Source: Oceanisphaera sp. IT1-181 (GTDB taxonomy: Bacteria; Pseudomonadota; Gammaproteobacteria; Enterobacterales; Aeromonadaceae). Taken from it: a DNA stretch of 64,000 nt. Location: positions 1 to 64,000 of the forward strand of contig NZ_CP136857.1 in NCBI RefSeq assembly GCF_033807535.1. Reading direction: 5' to 3'. The notes below the pieces were generated by a model that was not told where the DNA came from, searched no databases, and saw only the letters and a list, made by a program, of their open reading frames with translations. Shown here piece by piece: positions 17,698 through 27,147 of this stretch. A program made the translations under genes and the position numbers. Each line of letters opens with the position of its first letter. Positions within the stretch are counted from its first letter, which is position 1.

Positions 17698-18643
17698 GTG
17701 GGGTGTATTCCGCCGCGACCATCTTGATAGTCGTACAGCACGATATTGGACAGTGAGGGCATATTATTCAGCGATTCCGCGGGTTTATCGCCGCCACTGC
17801 CATACACCCACATCGTGGATTGCACCTTATCAACGTCGATCGCCTTGACCGGTGTATCGTCAGACCACAATGTCGGCCGCGCTAGCATCAAGGCGTGCAT
17901 CCGCTGATAAAGCGGCGTTAACTGGGTGCTGACCTTTATTAGCCAACGACTCATGGTTTGGCGGTGCAACTCAATATCGAAGCTTTTAAATAACGCTTCT
18001 TGCCGATACAGCGGTAACCCAAGCTGATATTTAGCGGTAATGATTTGCGACAGTAAGGTCGGGGTGGCGATGCTTTTCGCTAACATACTGGCCGGAGCCG
18101 GCGCTATTTTAATCGTGGTCCGTGTGGCCTATTGTTCGCAGCAGCGGCAGCTGTATTTAGGCCGGATATGACGGATGACTTTAACCATGACTGGGATAAA
18201 CTCCAGCTTCTCACTGACTTCCTCACCCATCTGATGCAAATCATGGCCGCAGTCATCACAGACCTTGTCAGTAACAGCAATATCATGCACCACGTCTTCA
18301 CGCGGCAGCTCAACGCTCAAGCTCGGGCGACGGAATTTCTTGCGGGTATAGGTAATGGTTTCATCAGCGGCGACTTCTTCGGCGCTGGGCGTCAGGCAGT
18401 CTTCAGCCTCGTTAAACAACTCGCCTTGGCCGGGGTGACCTTCACTGCTCGCCGCAAAGCGTTTTTCAGCGCCAATTGCCATTGCTCAATCGATTGGTGA
18501 TAGAGCAGCTGAAATCGTTTAGCTTCTTGCTGGTGATGTAAGCTCTCCTGCTGCGTTTTTTGCAGCAAGGTTTGCATCTCAAACAGCTGTTGTTTCAAGC
18601 GATCGAACTCATCAGGAATGGCGGTGGTGCGGGTCTTTTTCAT
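17698..18643 (-). pseudogene. tnpC: IS66 tnpC transposase, truncated and interrupted
   Basis: Starts at 18643 (MKKTRTTAIPDEFDRLKQQL). A frame change occurs near 18,465 into the zinc-finger part (VCDDCGHDLHQMGEEVSE; YSCRCCEQ). An in-frame TAG at 18129-18131 precedes TTIKIAPAP and the DDE region (LWSDDTPVKAID). The coding ends at the MITE after VLYDYQDGRGG. Confidence 0.8.
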
Positions 18644-18722
18644 GGTGCTTATTTTACTATAAAGCCGCCATGAACGCCTTAATAAATCAGGCTTTTTGAA
18701 GAGTAAATGACCCTAATAAATC

Positions 18723-19079
18723 TCAATAAACAGCCTCAAATTGCAGGGGTTGATGGCCGGTCATTTTCTGAATATCGAGGCCTTACAGCAGCCAATGCCA
18801 TTAGCGCTCTGATAGCGTCAGCACCTCTCCTGACATCCTCTTCGGCCACTTAAATTTGTCTTTCTCCAGCCGTTTGCACCACAGGCAGAAGCCGGTCTGG
18901 TCCCAATACAGCACCTTTATTTTATCGCGCTGTCGATTGCAGAACACAAACAGCGCCCCGCTGAACGAAGACAGTTGCATGTGCTCTTCCACGATGACGC
19001 TGAGCCCGTTGATGCTCTTTCTGAAATCCACGGGCTGTTTATGCAAATAAATGACGGGCGGCTCAACAAACATCTTCAT
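18723..19079 (-). pseudogene. tnpB: IS66 tnpB (Orf2), damaged at its end
   Basis: From 19079 the frame matches IS66 TnpB (IYLHKQPVDFRKSINGLS; GALFVFCNRQRDKIKVLYWD). It stops early at 18801. The expected ending (WLL-stop-GLDIQKMTGHQPLQFEAVY) continues in another frame to 18723, with TAA in place of a glutamine codon. It is therefore frameshifted near 18,795. Confidence 0.75.
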
Positions 19080-19390
19080 GTCGACAGCGCCTTTATCAAA
19101 CCGGCCAACCAGCGTAGTTCAACCGAGAGCGGCAATGCCAGTTCAGTTTGCTGATAACGTAGCGTGAGTGTCAGACTTGCCGAGTTAGGAGACTGAAAAG
19201 TATGGGTAGCTTGGGGCTGTACCTCAACGAAAGCGGGCTCATCAAGATTGCGCAGTGCACGTCGGCGTTGAGTAAAGTAGGCAGAGCTTACGTTCTGCTC
19301 AGCACAGAAGTCGACTTGGCTTTGTCCACTTTGTTCAAAGGCATTAATTAGCTCAAGCCATTGTGCTGACCTACGATGTTTACGACTCAT
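19076..19390 (-). CDS. tnpA: IS66 TnpA accessory protein
   Basis: A 104-aa protein with a short helix-turn-helix region (EQSGQSQVDFCAEQNVSSAYF) typical of IS66 TnpA. It overlaps the tnpB start by ATGA. It is intact, but its partner genes are broken, so the element is not autonomous. Confidence 0.75.
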   Translation of the reverse strand: MSRKHRRSAQWLELINAFEQSGQSQVDFCAEQNVSSAYFTQRRRALRNLDEPAFVEVQPQATHTFQSPNSASLTLTLRYQQTELALPLSVELRWLAGLIKALST

Positions 19391-19468
19391 AGATCACCTC
19401 GTTCATTAGAACGGATAATCTACGGTATTAAAAATGGGCTAAACAGGTGTGGATGTTGTGACGCTTAC

Positions 19469-19743
19469 GATGAACGCGAACCGGCTAAATCGGTCCGGTA
19501 CCGACGGTAGAGCGTGTTTAGCTTGTAGCTTGAGCCAAGATAGAGAAGCGCTGAGAACGGATTCAAGAGCCATGGACGTTGGTATAGGATATCTCACGTA
19601 CTCCCGAGTAGGATGCTTACGACTTACGTAGCCTTGGTCGAACTGCCCGGCAGCCACAATACCCTGAGACATCAGGTTGCCCAGCCGTGACCTCCCTTAT
19701 ATGCAGGGAGGTCACGTTACAATATTAATAATGCATGCAAACT
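19469..19743. other. Non-coding stretch with strong hairpin
   Basis: Holds an 11-bp inverted repeat (GTGACCTCCCT / AGGGAGGTCAC, 19687-19715) downstream of the GntR gene. There is no T-run, so it is a weak terminator or a leftover of another element. The rest is unrecognised. Confidence 0.35.
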
Positions 19744-20436
19744 CTACATGTTAAAAAGTGTTTGTTTTACCGATTGAAGATGCTGACGCATTGCTTTAGC
19801 GGCCTCCTCCGCATCACGCTGCTCTAAGGCTTGTAGCAAGTGTCGATGCTGAGCTGTGTAAACCCTCTTAAGCTCAGCATTTAACGTGACCTTTCTCAAT
19901 TGCCCCCACTCAGCCTGAAACCGCGCCGCATTAAGGGTTTCGAACAAAGTTTCGATAAGAACGTTATGGGTCGCCCGGCAGATGGCACGGTGAAACGTAC
20001 CATCCCAGCGCTCCCACCCTTCTGCATCTTGGGCCGAAGCTCCGCGCTCCAAATACAGCTGCATATCTTCAAAGTCCTGGTTGGTCGCATTAATCGCCGC
20101 CAACCGAGCAATAGCAGGCTCTAATACTTGCCTTGCCTCCATTAACTCCCGAGGGCTGGTTAACTTCTTGAGCCGGATCACCTCTTCATCATGACTCGTC
20201 AAATGTCGTACGACGACCGTGCCAGCACCTTGTCGTCGCATAATTGTGCCTTCGGCTTCGAAATGCGCCAAAATGCCACGTAGCGCCCGACGACTAATGC
20301 CAAACTCGGAAGCCAGTTCACGCTCTGAAGGAAGCCTCGCGCCTTCAGGGAGCCCTCCGCTCAGCGACAACATGCTTTCGATTCGTGTAAAAGCATCACT
20401 TAGAAATTTTGAGTTCCATTCTTCCTTTTTAGTCAT
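19744..20436 (-). CDS. GntR-family (FadR subgroup) regulator
   Basis: A 230-aa protein. The N-terminal winged helix has the GntR signature (LPSERELASEFGISRRALRGIL) and is followed by an all-helical FCD ligand domain (residues ~95-225, with HRAICRATHN and HRHLLQALEQRDAE holding metal/ligand histidines). FadR-type regulators usually repress adjacent carboxylate-uptake operons. The tctCBA-ggt-chr operon on the same strand begins beyond an intervening IS5 copy, so this is the likely regulator, separated by the insertion. Confidence 0.88.
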   Translation of the reverse strand: MTKKEEWNSKFLSDAFTRIESMLSLSGGLPEGARLPSERELASEFGISRRALRGILAHFEAEGTIMRRQGAGTVVVRHLTSHDEEVIRLKKLTSPRELMEARQVLEPAIARLAAINATNQDFEDMQLYLERGASAQDAEGWERWDGTFHRAICRATHNVLIETLFETLNAARFQAEWGQLRKVTLNAELKRVYTAQHRHLLQALEQRDAEEAAKAMRQHLQSVKQTLFNM

Positions 20437-20500
20437 GGTGTGCTCCTTATCGACTCACTAAGCTAGGGCCTATTGACGTTTCACATGAGCAGCCATAGAA

Positions 20501-20758
20501 CCGTCATTCCGCAACTAATTCCCGGATTTAAAATTGTGATATTTATCACAAAGCCACCGTCAGTATTAGGCTCTAGCTGACGCCAGAAAGGGTATTGTGT
20601 ATTGCTATTTTTATCCCAAAATCAGGAGGCTGAAGGCTATGCCCTGCCTTTCAATAGCTCTGTATTACACATCAACATCAAAACCGCTAGTTCGCTTATT
20701 TTCTGAAAAATAGACATCTTCGCCGAAATAAAATCTAAAAACAGGTGCTGAATGTCGG
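20501..20758. mobile_element. 258-bp non-autonomous element with 6-bp target duplication
   Basis: The ends are CCGTCATTCCGCAAC and (inverted) CCGACATTCAGCACC, flanked by ATAGAA on both sides (20495-20500, 20759-20764). The other IS5 copy shows the uninterrupted site (GCCATAGAAACC), which proves insertion. Related in inverted orientation to the element at 43296. The start of the ORF-free interior is conserved between copies. Confidence 0.8.
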
Positions 20759-20902
20759 ATAGAAACCTCAGGCTATGGTTACCGTACTTGCCTAATTCCG
20801 CTTTGGCTTGCCTAAGCGCGACCTGATTACCCACAAAGATCAGCCATAACTAAGTTAATTTGATTTTAATTCAAAAGCTTACAAATTTATTATTGTTTAA
20901 GC

Positions 20903-21076
20903 GTAACTATTCAGCATATACCCATAGTGGTTAGGAGATAAAAAAACACTACATATTGTGTTTTTTGCGTTCCGTAATGTATGAAAATGAGTCGAATTCA
21001 GCATTTCCTATAGCGTTAAAAATTTAACTGTTTTTTTTATATGTATTTATTTTCTAAAAACAAACTGAATAGTTAC
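20903..21076. mobile_element. 174-bp MITE, copy B, with 8-bp target duplication
   Basis: The inverted ends GTAACTATTCAG / CTGAATAGTTAC match the IS66-type element at 13522. The perfect 8-bp duplication GTTTAAGC (20895-20902, 21077-21084) is the size expected of IS66 transposition. Same length as copy A. Confidence 0.9.
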
Positions 21077-21234
21077 GTTTAAGCTTCTCATACAAAGGTG
21101 CAAACTAATCTCGTTTGGGTCGTCCACCATGCTGTACCCACCTGTGCACTGGGCTAACTGCATGATACTAGGCTGTATCGAGGCTGGCGATCATCGGTAG
21201 TCATTAAACGCGATGCCACGCGCCCAATAATGCT

Positions 21235-21884
21235 TCAGCCGAGCAAAAACATTTCCACCAAGTGACGATAACGATAGAAACCTTTATCCAGGTCAGCGTT
21301 ACCTTTGGTGGAGTTACGCTTTCTGGGGGGTGACAGGTTGAGCGCCTTGTGATGCGATCTGCTCCCGGAGTGGCTCGCTGTCATAGTCTTTGTCCGTAAC
21401 AATAGCTTGGGTGGCCGGCAGCTTGGCAATCAGTTCCGGCTTGGCCTTACAGTCGAGAACGTCACCGCCGTTGATATCGAATTCGATGGGCAGGCCATAG
21501 GCATCCACGGCCAGATGAATCTTGGTGGTGTTACCTGCCCAGCTTTTCCCTATGGCCTAGCCATCAGAACGAACTGCCCTGCACTATGTTGATGCGTCTT
21601 GACATAGGAGCCATCAATGAAGGTCCACTTTAGGTCTGGCTGAACCACCAGCGCCTTGAAGATTCTGAGCCACTTGCCTGCGGCTGACCAGGCGTCAAAG
21701 CGCTTGTAAACCTTACTCCAACTTCCGAAGGCGGCGGGTAGATCCCGCCAAGAGCAACCAGTTCGCATACGATAAGCATACCTTCTACCGTCATACGTAA
21801 ATCACGATTGTTATAGATGGACTCTTGCAGCAGAATATTCCTTAGCTTCGGCCATAGCTCATCAGTGAGCAGTAATCGGGGCAT
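21235..21884 (-). pseudogene. IS5-family transposase, frameshifted (copy 1)
   Basis: The frames from 21884 leftward spell an IS5-type DDE transposase (LLLTDELWPKLRNILLQ; RTGCSWRDLPAAFGSWSKVY; FIDGSYVKTHQHSAG; ATQAIVTDKDYDSEPLREQI) in at least three frames. Inactive. Confidence 0.8.
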
Positions 21885-21976
21885 CGCAAATTCGTGTTCT
21901 TATGGTGTGAGAACTTGAATGATACGAGTATGCTCTTGTCTATCAAGAGCATACTGACAAACCTCAACAGACCCTA

Positions 21977-22248
21977 GGGCCTGTTGAGGTTTTATTACCC
22001 CGTCAACCATAAATCTCCAAAACCATGCCGGAACTCGGCTGTCTTGGAATCACCACATTGGCAACTTTGTTGTTAACCTAATTCGCGATTTTTCTTCTGT
22101 CACTTCCCTTGACCATTACTGAACCTATTCTCAGAAATGAATGTACCACCTCATAATTTAATCAACCTTATCAGATAATTACGATGATAAACTATTAGTT
22201 TATGAGAATTAGGTCAGTACCAGCCTCTTTCTTGCCCGCTAGCTATTA
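21977..22248. other. Short non-coding stretch downstream of the chromate transporter genes
   Basis: No gene seen. It lies between the IS5 end and the last gene of the tct-ggt-chr operon. No clear terminator. Confidence 0.35.
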
Positions 22249-22779
22249 CTAGCCCAGTATTAAGGCGCCATAACCCAGACCGCCACACACAACAAGCGCC
22301 GGATGTACACGCGTTGCCATTAGCAGTACTGCCGAAATTCCACCAATAATTACCGTGTGTAGCAAACCTGCACCTGCCATCCCTTCGGCTAAAAAACTCC
22401 AGGTTAAATAGCCCATCAACACCATGACTATTGGACGAACCCATTGGCTCATCGATTTTACCTTGATCGAATTGCGATAACGATACAGCGTACCTAAGGC
22501 CACCAGCATCAATATCAGTGACGGCGCAACAGTGGCAAACGTCGCGATAATGGCGCCTGGAACACCCGCCACATCATAGCCAACATAGCCTGCCATCTTG
22601 GTGGCAATAGGACTGGGTAAAGCATTCCCCAACGCTAGGGTTTCAGCAAACTCTTGCGAGCTCATCCAGCCATAGTTGCCAACCACTTCGTTTTCAACCA
22701 ACGGAATGATTGCCGGCCCTCCTCCATAACCAATGATATTAGGGATAAAAAATGCGATAAAAACGTGCCAATAGATCAT
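22249..22779 (-). CDS. Chromate transporter half-protein (short-chain CHR), second gene
   Basis: A 176-aa membrane protein with one CHR domain: GGGPAIIPLVENEVV near residue 19, and the conserved ALPSPIATKMAGYVGY near residue 53, plus about five hydrophobic segments. Short-chain CHR proteins work as pairs of oppositely oriented halves. Its partner is the gene immediately upstream (ATGA overlap). CHR proteins export chromate or move sulfate/other anions. In a carboxylate-uptake operon the real substrate may be an organic anion. Confidence 0.85.
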   Translation of the reverse strand: MIYWHVFIAFFIPNIIGYGGGPAIIPLVENEVVGNYGWMSSQEFAETLALGNALPSPIATKMAGYVGYDVAGVPGAIIATFATVAPSLILMLVALGTLYRYRNSIKVKSMSQWVRPIVMVLMGYLTWSFLAEGMAGAGLLHTVIIGGISAVLLMATRVHPALVVCGGLGYGALILG

Positions 22780-23345
22780 TTAGAGGTCTCCTGACGGGCT
22801 TTGAATATTGCATGCTCTGGTCGCAATAATGCTGCTACTAATACGGCACCTATCACCAGACCTGGATGAACGCCTAATCCGTAAATAAGACCTCCCGCTA
22901 CGGCACCAAGAAGCACTGTGCCCAGCAAACCTAGACTCACTTTGGATTTCTCGAAAAAATCCCACGTCAGTTGCGCCATCATCACCATCACTACCGGCAC
23001 AATGCCTTGACTCATGCCTTGTATCCAGCGCTCCTCGCTGTAGCGACTAAACGCTTCCAAGACAATAATCATGGTTATGATAAGGGGCACGATAACCGCT
23101 AATACAGCCACTAAACAGCCCATTACTCCAGCCACTCGATAGCCGATAATTCCGGCCATTTTTGTAGCAATAGGGCCAGGTAAGGTATTACCAATAGCGA
23201 GCAAGTCGGAAAAATCGTCGTCTTCTATCCATTTATAGCGTTTAACCGCCTCTTGATGCACCAAGGGAATCATCGAAGGACCACCACCGAAACCAAGTAG
23301 CCCAATACGAAAAAATGCTAAGAAAAGCTTGCTGTATTTTTTCAT
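22776..23345 (-). CDS. Chromate transporter half-protein (short-chain CHR), first gene
   Basis: A 189-aa protein, the partner of the preceding entry, with GGGPSMIPLVHQEAV and TLPGPIATKMAGIIGY. It starts two bases after the stop of the gamma-glutamyltransferase gene, so it is part of the same transcript. The two halves share the domain but differ enough to form a heterodimer. Confidence 0.85.
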   Translation of the reverse strand: MKKYSKLFLAFFRIGLLGFGGGPSMIPLVHQEAVKRYKWIEDDDFSDLLAIGNTLPGPIATKMAGIIGYRVAGVMGCLVAVLAVIVPLIITMIIVLEAFSRYSEERWIQGMSQGIVPVVMVMMAQLTWDFFEKSKVSLGLLGTVLLGAVAGGLIYGLGVHPGLVIGAVLVAALLRPEHAIFKARQETSK

Positions 23346-23347
23346 GA

Positions 23348-24979
23348 TTAAAGCACCGCTATGCTGGAATCTGTCCGAGGCTCGGTACCGCCCCAGTAGA
23401 TTCCTGTTTCAGGATCACGCAGAATAATCTGCCCTCGGCCAAAGCTCACCGTGTCGTGGGCTAGACTTATCTCATGCCCACGCTCGGCCATATCTCGGGC
23501 CAAATGGGCAGGAAAGGTATGCTCCAAGCCGATGCGCCGCTCGCCCATCCACTGCCAACGTGGTGCATCAAGGGCCGCCTGGGGATTTAACCCAAAATCA
23601 ATCATATTCATGACGACCTGAACATGACCTTGGGGCTGCATAAAGCCGCCCATGACACCAAAAGGACCTATACCCACACCTTGTTTAGTTAAAAAACCGG
23701 GAATAATGGTATGGAAGGTCTTTTTGCCAGGTGCCAGCAGATTATCATGCTGAGGGTCGAGGCTGAAATTATGGCCGCGGTTTTGCATGGCAATCCCCGT
23801 ATCAGGAATCACAATACCCGAGCCAAATCCGTGATAATTACTTTGGATAAACGACACCATATTACCGTCGGCATCCGCCGTAGCTAAATAGACCGTTCCG
23901 CCCGCATCGGGTTTGCCTGGGGTAGGATCAATGGCCCGCTCGCCAATCATCTCTCTACGCGTATCGGTATAACCATCACTCAATAACGCTTCGACTGAAT
24001 AGGTCATGGCTGCCGGTTCTGAAATATGGGTTCGGCCATCGGTATAGGCAAGTTTCATCGCCTCTAACTGACGATGCAGAGTCTGCGGGTCGTCTCGATG
24101 GGTGATATCGAAGCCTTCAAGAATGCGTAACGCCATGAGCGCGACTAAACCTTGGCCGTTTGGCGGTATTTCCCAAACGTCATAACCTCGGTAGCTGGTT
24201 GAGATCGGCTCGACCCATTCCGGCTGATAGTTAGCAAGGTCTTCCTTGCGTAGATAACCACCGGTTCTTTGCGAAAATGCATCGATTTTTTCCGCGATCT
24301 CACCTCGATAAAAACTTTCACATTGCGTGTTCGCCAGCTCTTCTAAAGTGCGAGCCTGCGCTTCGCAGCTAAATATTTCGCCAGCCTTAGGCGCTTGTCC
24401 GTGCGGGGTAAAGGTATCAAACCAAGGGCTCGCAGCCTCGCCGGTTAACTGTTTACGAAAGGTTACTTCGGCCTGCTGCCACAGCTTACTGATCACCGGT
24501 GAGACCGGAAAGCCATGACGGGCCAATTGAATGGCCGGGGCTAACAGCGTTGCGAATTCCAACTTACCAAAGCGTCGAGACAGTTCCGCCCATCCCGCCG
24601 GACAGCCTGGCACAGTCACCGGCGTCCAGCCATACATAGGAATGCTTTCATGGCCAGCACACTGCATCGCTTCAGGGGTTAACCCGCTAGGCGCATGGCC
24701 GCTCGCATTTAGACCGTACAACTTACCTTGACCTTGGCCATCATCAGCGATCCAGACCAACGCAAAAGCGTCACCGCCAATCCCACACCCTGTGGGTTCA
24801 ACCACTGTCAGAGCAGCAGCAGCAGCTATAGCTGCATCAATGGCATTACCACCTTGGGCCAATATATCGCGGCCTATTTGACTTGCTAATGGTTGCGACG
24901 TGGCGACCATACCATCCTTTGCATACGTCGTACTACGCTGCGAAGGATACGGGTGATGATGAGTAAAATCAGTAAACAT
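23348..24979 (-). CDS. Gamma-glutamyltransferase family protein
   Basis: A 543-aa Ntn hydrolase of the Ggt superfamily. The N-terminal half has GGNAIDAAIAAAAALTVVEP and GIGGDAFALVW. The autocleavage nucleophile threonine is in GGTVYLATADADGNMVSFIQ (about residue 358), and the C-terminal half has FGVMGGFMQPQGHVQ. No signal peptide is evident, which points to a cytoplasmic or non-classical member such as the YwrD type. It may hydrolyse a gamma-glutamyl amide or act as an amidase on a compound brought in by the TctABC system. Start supported by AGGA 8 nt upstream. Confidence 0.88.
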   Translation of the reverse strand: MFTDFTHHHPYPSQRSTTYAKDGMVATSQPLASQIGRDILAQGGNAIDAAIAAAAALTVVEPTGCGIGGDAFALVWIADDGQGQGKLYGLNASGHAPSGLTPEAMQCAGHESIPMYGWTPVTVPGCPAGWAELSRRFGKLEFATLLAPAIQLARHGFPVSPVISKLWQQAEVTFRKQLTGEAASPWFDTFTPHGQAPKAGEIFSCEAQARTLEELANTQCESFYRGEIAEKIDAFSQRTGGYLRKEDLANYQPEWVEPISTSYRGYDVWEIPPNGQGLVALMALRILEGFDITHRDDPQTLHRQLEAMKLAYTDGRTHISEPAAMTYSVEALLSDGYTDTRREMIGERAIDPTPGKPDAGGTVYLATADADGNMVSFIQSNYHGFGSGIVIPDTGIAMQNRGHNFSLDPQHDNLLAPGKKTFHTIIPGFLTKQGVGIGPFGVMGGFMQPQGHVQVVMNMIDFGLNPQAALDAPRWQWMGERRIGLEHTFPAHLARDMAERGHEISLAHDTVSFGRGQIILRDPETGIYWGGTEPRTDSSIAVL

Positions 24980-25029
24980 AGTTATCGTCCTTTATTGTTA
25001 GTTTGATAAATGTGTGGCTTTAACAAGGT

Positions 25030-26529
25030 TTAAGAAGCCAGTTGCTTTTCCCATATTTTTCGCTTGCGATAGTTGCCGCGTATCGTGCTGAACAGCGAAA
25101 CAGCGGTTAGCGTCCAAAACACCCAAGTGATGGGGCCTGAAAAGAAAATTGTGAAATCGCCTTGGCCCATCAACATACCCTGCCTGAAGTTATTCTCGAG
25201 CAAGGGACCTAACACAAAAGCGATTAATAAAGGCGCAAGCGGAATAGTGGCTTTTACAAAGACAATCCCAACAATGCCCATAATGAACATCACAGCAACA
25301 TCCAAAAGGCTGTTATTGACCGCATAACTGCCATAGACACACAGCACTAAGACAGCCGGGAACAAGAGTGAGCTACGCATACTCACCAGTCGTCCCAAGA
25401 TAGGAATGGCCGCCCTACCCACAAAAAACAGCACTATTGAACCGATCATGATCCCCATGAACACTGCATAAATCAGTTCTATATTATTTTGGAACATCAA
25501 AGGACCAGGTTGCAGGCCATGGATCATGAACGCACCCAGCACAACCGCGGTAATCACATCCCCTGGAATACCTAAGGCTAGGAGTGGAATCATGGTGGAC
25601 CCAGCCACACCGCTATTGCCTGCCTCAGATGCGGCAACACCTTCTAGGTTTCCTTTTCCAAACGAATCAGGATCCTTAGAATTACGACGCGCCTCACTAT
25701 AGGCAAGAAAGGCTGCTGGTGTTGCACCCAACCCAGGAATAATACCTAAGAAGACGCCAATGAAGCTGCTACGGAACAGCGTTTTTAACATCGACCTCAT
25801 ATCGCTTAACTTAATATGTTCATTATCAAGTTTGATAGCCTCTCTTGAGTTATCAGTATTATTGAAATAAATTTTCAACACTTCAGGTAATGCAAACAAG
25901 CCAATCAATACCGGAACTAAACTGATCCCTGAGCGCAATTCAGTCACATCAAACACAAAGCGCGTACTACCAATAATCAGGTCTGTTCCTACTGTTGCCA
26001 GCAATAACCCCAATCCTGCCGATAGCATTCCCTTAGATATTTTATCGCCCGCTACACTTGCCACAATAGTCAGAGAGAAAACCACCAAGGTAAAGAGTTC
26101 TGGCGCGCCGAAATCGAGAGCAAAGCTCGCCAGCCATGCCGCCAAAGCAATCAAGAAAATATTTGAGATCACATCGCCAAAGCAAGAAGCATACAGCGCC
26201 ATTTCCAAGGCACGCCTTGCTTTACCTTTTTTCGCCAATGGATAGCCATCGATCATGGTACAAGAGGCTGATGGCGTGCCTGGGGTATTGATTAAAATGG
26301 CACTGATCGACCCCCCATACAGCCCTCCCTTATATACCCCCAGTAAAAGTAAAATGGCGGGAACTGGCGGCAAGGTGAAGGTAAAAGGCAAAACAATTGC
26401 CACCGCCATCACTGTACTCATTCCAGGAATAGCACCAATGAACACGCCAATGATTACGCCAATTACTAAAGCTGCGATACTGTAAAAAGTAAATAGCAAT
26501 AGTGCGCCGTCATAAATATTCTCTAACAT
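25030..26529 (-). CDS. tctA: Tripartite tricarboxylate transporter, large membrane subunit TctA
   Basis: A 499-aa protein with about 11-12 membrane helices and the family's repeated glycine-rich motifs (GVFIGAIPGMSTVMA near the N-terminus, GIIPGLGATPAAFLAYSEARR in the middle, and GGSISAILINTPGTP). It forms the translocation channel with TctB. Start after AAGGATAAG. Confidence 0.92.
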   Translation of the reverse strand: MLENIYDGALLLFTFYSIAALVIGVIIGVFIGAIPGMSTVMAVAIVLPFTFTLPPVPAILLLLGVYKGGLYGGSISAILINTPGTPSASCTMIDGYPLAKKGKARRALEMALYASCFGDVISNIFLIALAAWLASFALDFGAPELFTLVVFSLTIVASVAGDKISKGMLSAGLGLLLATVGTDLIIGSTRFVFDVTELRSGISLVPVLIGLFALPEVLKIYFNNTDNSREAIKLDNEHIKLSDMRSMLKTLFRSSFIGVFLGIIPGLGATPAAFLAYSEARRNSKDPDSFGKGNLEGVAASEAGNSGVAGSTMIPLLALGIPGDVITAVVLGAFMIHGLQPGPLMFQNNIELIYAVFMGIMIGSIVLFFVGRAAIPILGRLVSMRSSLLFPAVLVLCVYGSYAVNNSLLDVAVMFIMGIVGIVFVKATIPLAPLLIAFVLGPLLENNFRQGMLMGQGDFTIFFSGPITWVFWTLTAVSLFSTIRGNYRKRKIWEKQLAS

Positions 26530-26533
26530 TGAC

Positions 26534-27049
26534 TTATCCTTTTATTAATAGCTCTAGTGGCCCTAAAGGAACCATAACGCCTGCAATATTTATAAAGAAC
26601 AGCGTCAATAGGATAGGGAAAACTAAAGATACTAAAAGCAATGTAACGATATTCCTTTCACCGGCAACTAACATATAAACGAAAACAGCCAGTATAGAGG
26701 ACAATAATAGACCCAAATAACTAATAGCAAAATAATATGGAATTAGCATTGCAACAGACAGTAAACCGCTCCACTTAAAATTTATATTAATCTTAAAAAA
26801 ATTTAATAAGATTGGTGATAAGTTTTTTCTCTGTCGCCATAGTTCTACACAAGAGCTTATAAGAACAAAAGCGCCTAACAGTATTATTGAAATACTAATA
26901 GCTTTTGGCCACATCGAGGGAGAAAGCGCGATATTATGAACATTTGCGGGCTCTTTAATACTCATAGGTACTAATAAAAACAGCGTGAGGGTTCCTAAAA
27001 AAACAAACCCGCTACCTATTGCTATTTCACGTCGAGATTCAATTTTCAT
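26534..27049 (-). CDS. tctB: Tripartite tricarboxylate transporter, small membrane subunit TctB
   Basis: A 171-aa protein with four predicted hydrophobic helices and an N-terminal cytoplasmic start. It stops 4 bases before tctA. The sequence of this small subunit is poorly conserved in general, so the assignment rests on size, helices and position between tctC and tctA. Confidence 0.85.
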   Translation of the reverse strand: MKIESRREIAIGSGFVFLGTLTLFLLVPMSIKEPANVHNIALSPSMWPKAISISIILLGAFVLISSCVELWRQRKNLSPILLNFFKININFKWSGLLSVAMLIPYYFAISYLGLLLSSILAVFVYMLVAGERNIVTLLLVSLVFPILLTLFFINIAGVMVPLGPLELLIKG

Positions 27050-27147
27050 TGCCTTTCCCTCTGCAACTATATGAGAGATTGGAGGGTTGAGAGTTCATGT
27101 ATTTTAATTCTGAACCCGCTCCGATCTATCGGGATATAACATAGTTA

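Larger units (their letters stand above)
17698..19468 (-). mobile_element. Second IS66-family element (tnpA-tnpB-tnpC type), truncated
   Basis: The three-gene IS66 layout is read leftward: tnpA, tnpB, tnpC. The right end near 19468 has the canonical IS66 terminus (GTAAGCGTC in reverse). The left part of tnpC and the other terminus are missing, replaced by MITE copy A. It differs from the single-gene element at 13.5 kb. Confidence 0.8.
20464..21976 (-). mobile_element. IS5-family element, copy 1, broken by smaller insertions
   Basis: The termini resemble TAGGGTCTGTTGACG (20464, and inverted ending 21976). Compared with copy 2 (42511-43608), it is interrupted by a 258-bp element at 20501-20758 and by about 390 bp between 20,822 and 21,208 that itself contains MITE copy B. 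The order of events can therefore be read: IS5 first, small elements later. Confidence 0.75.
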
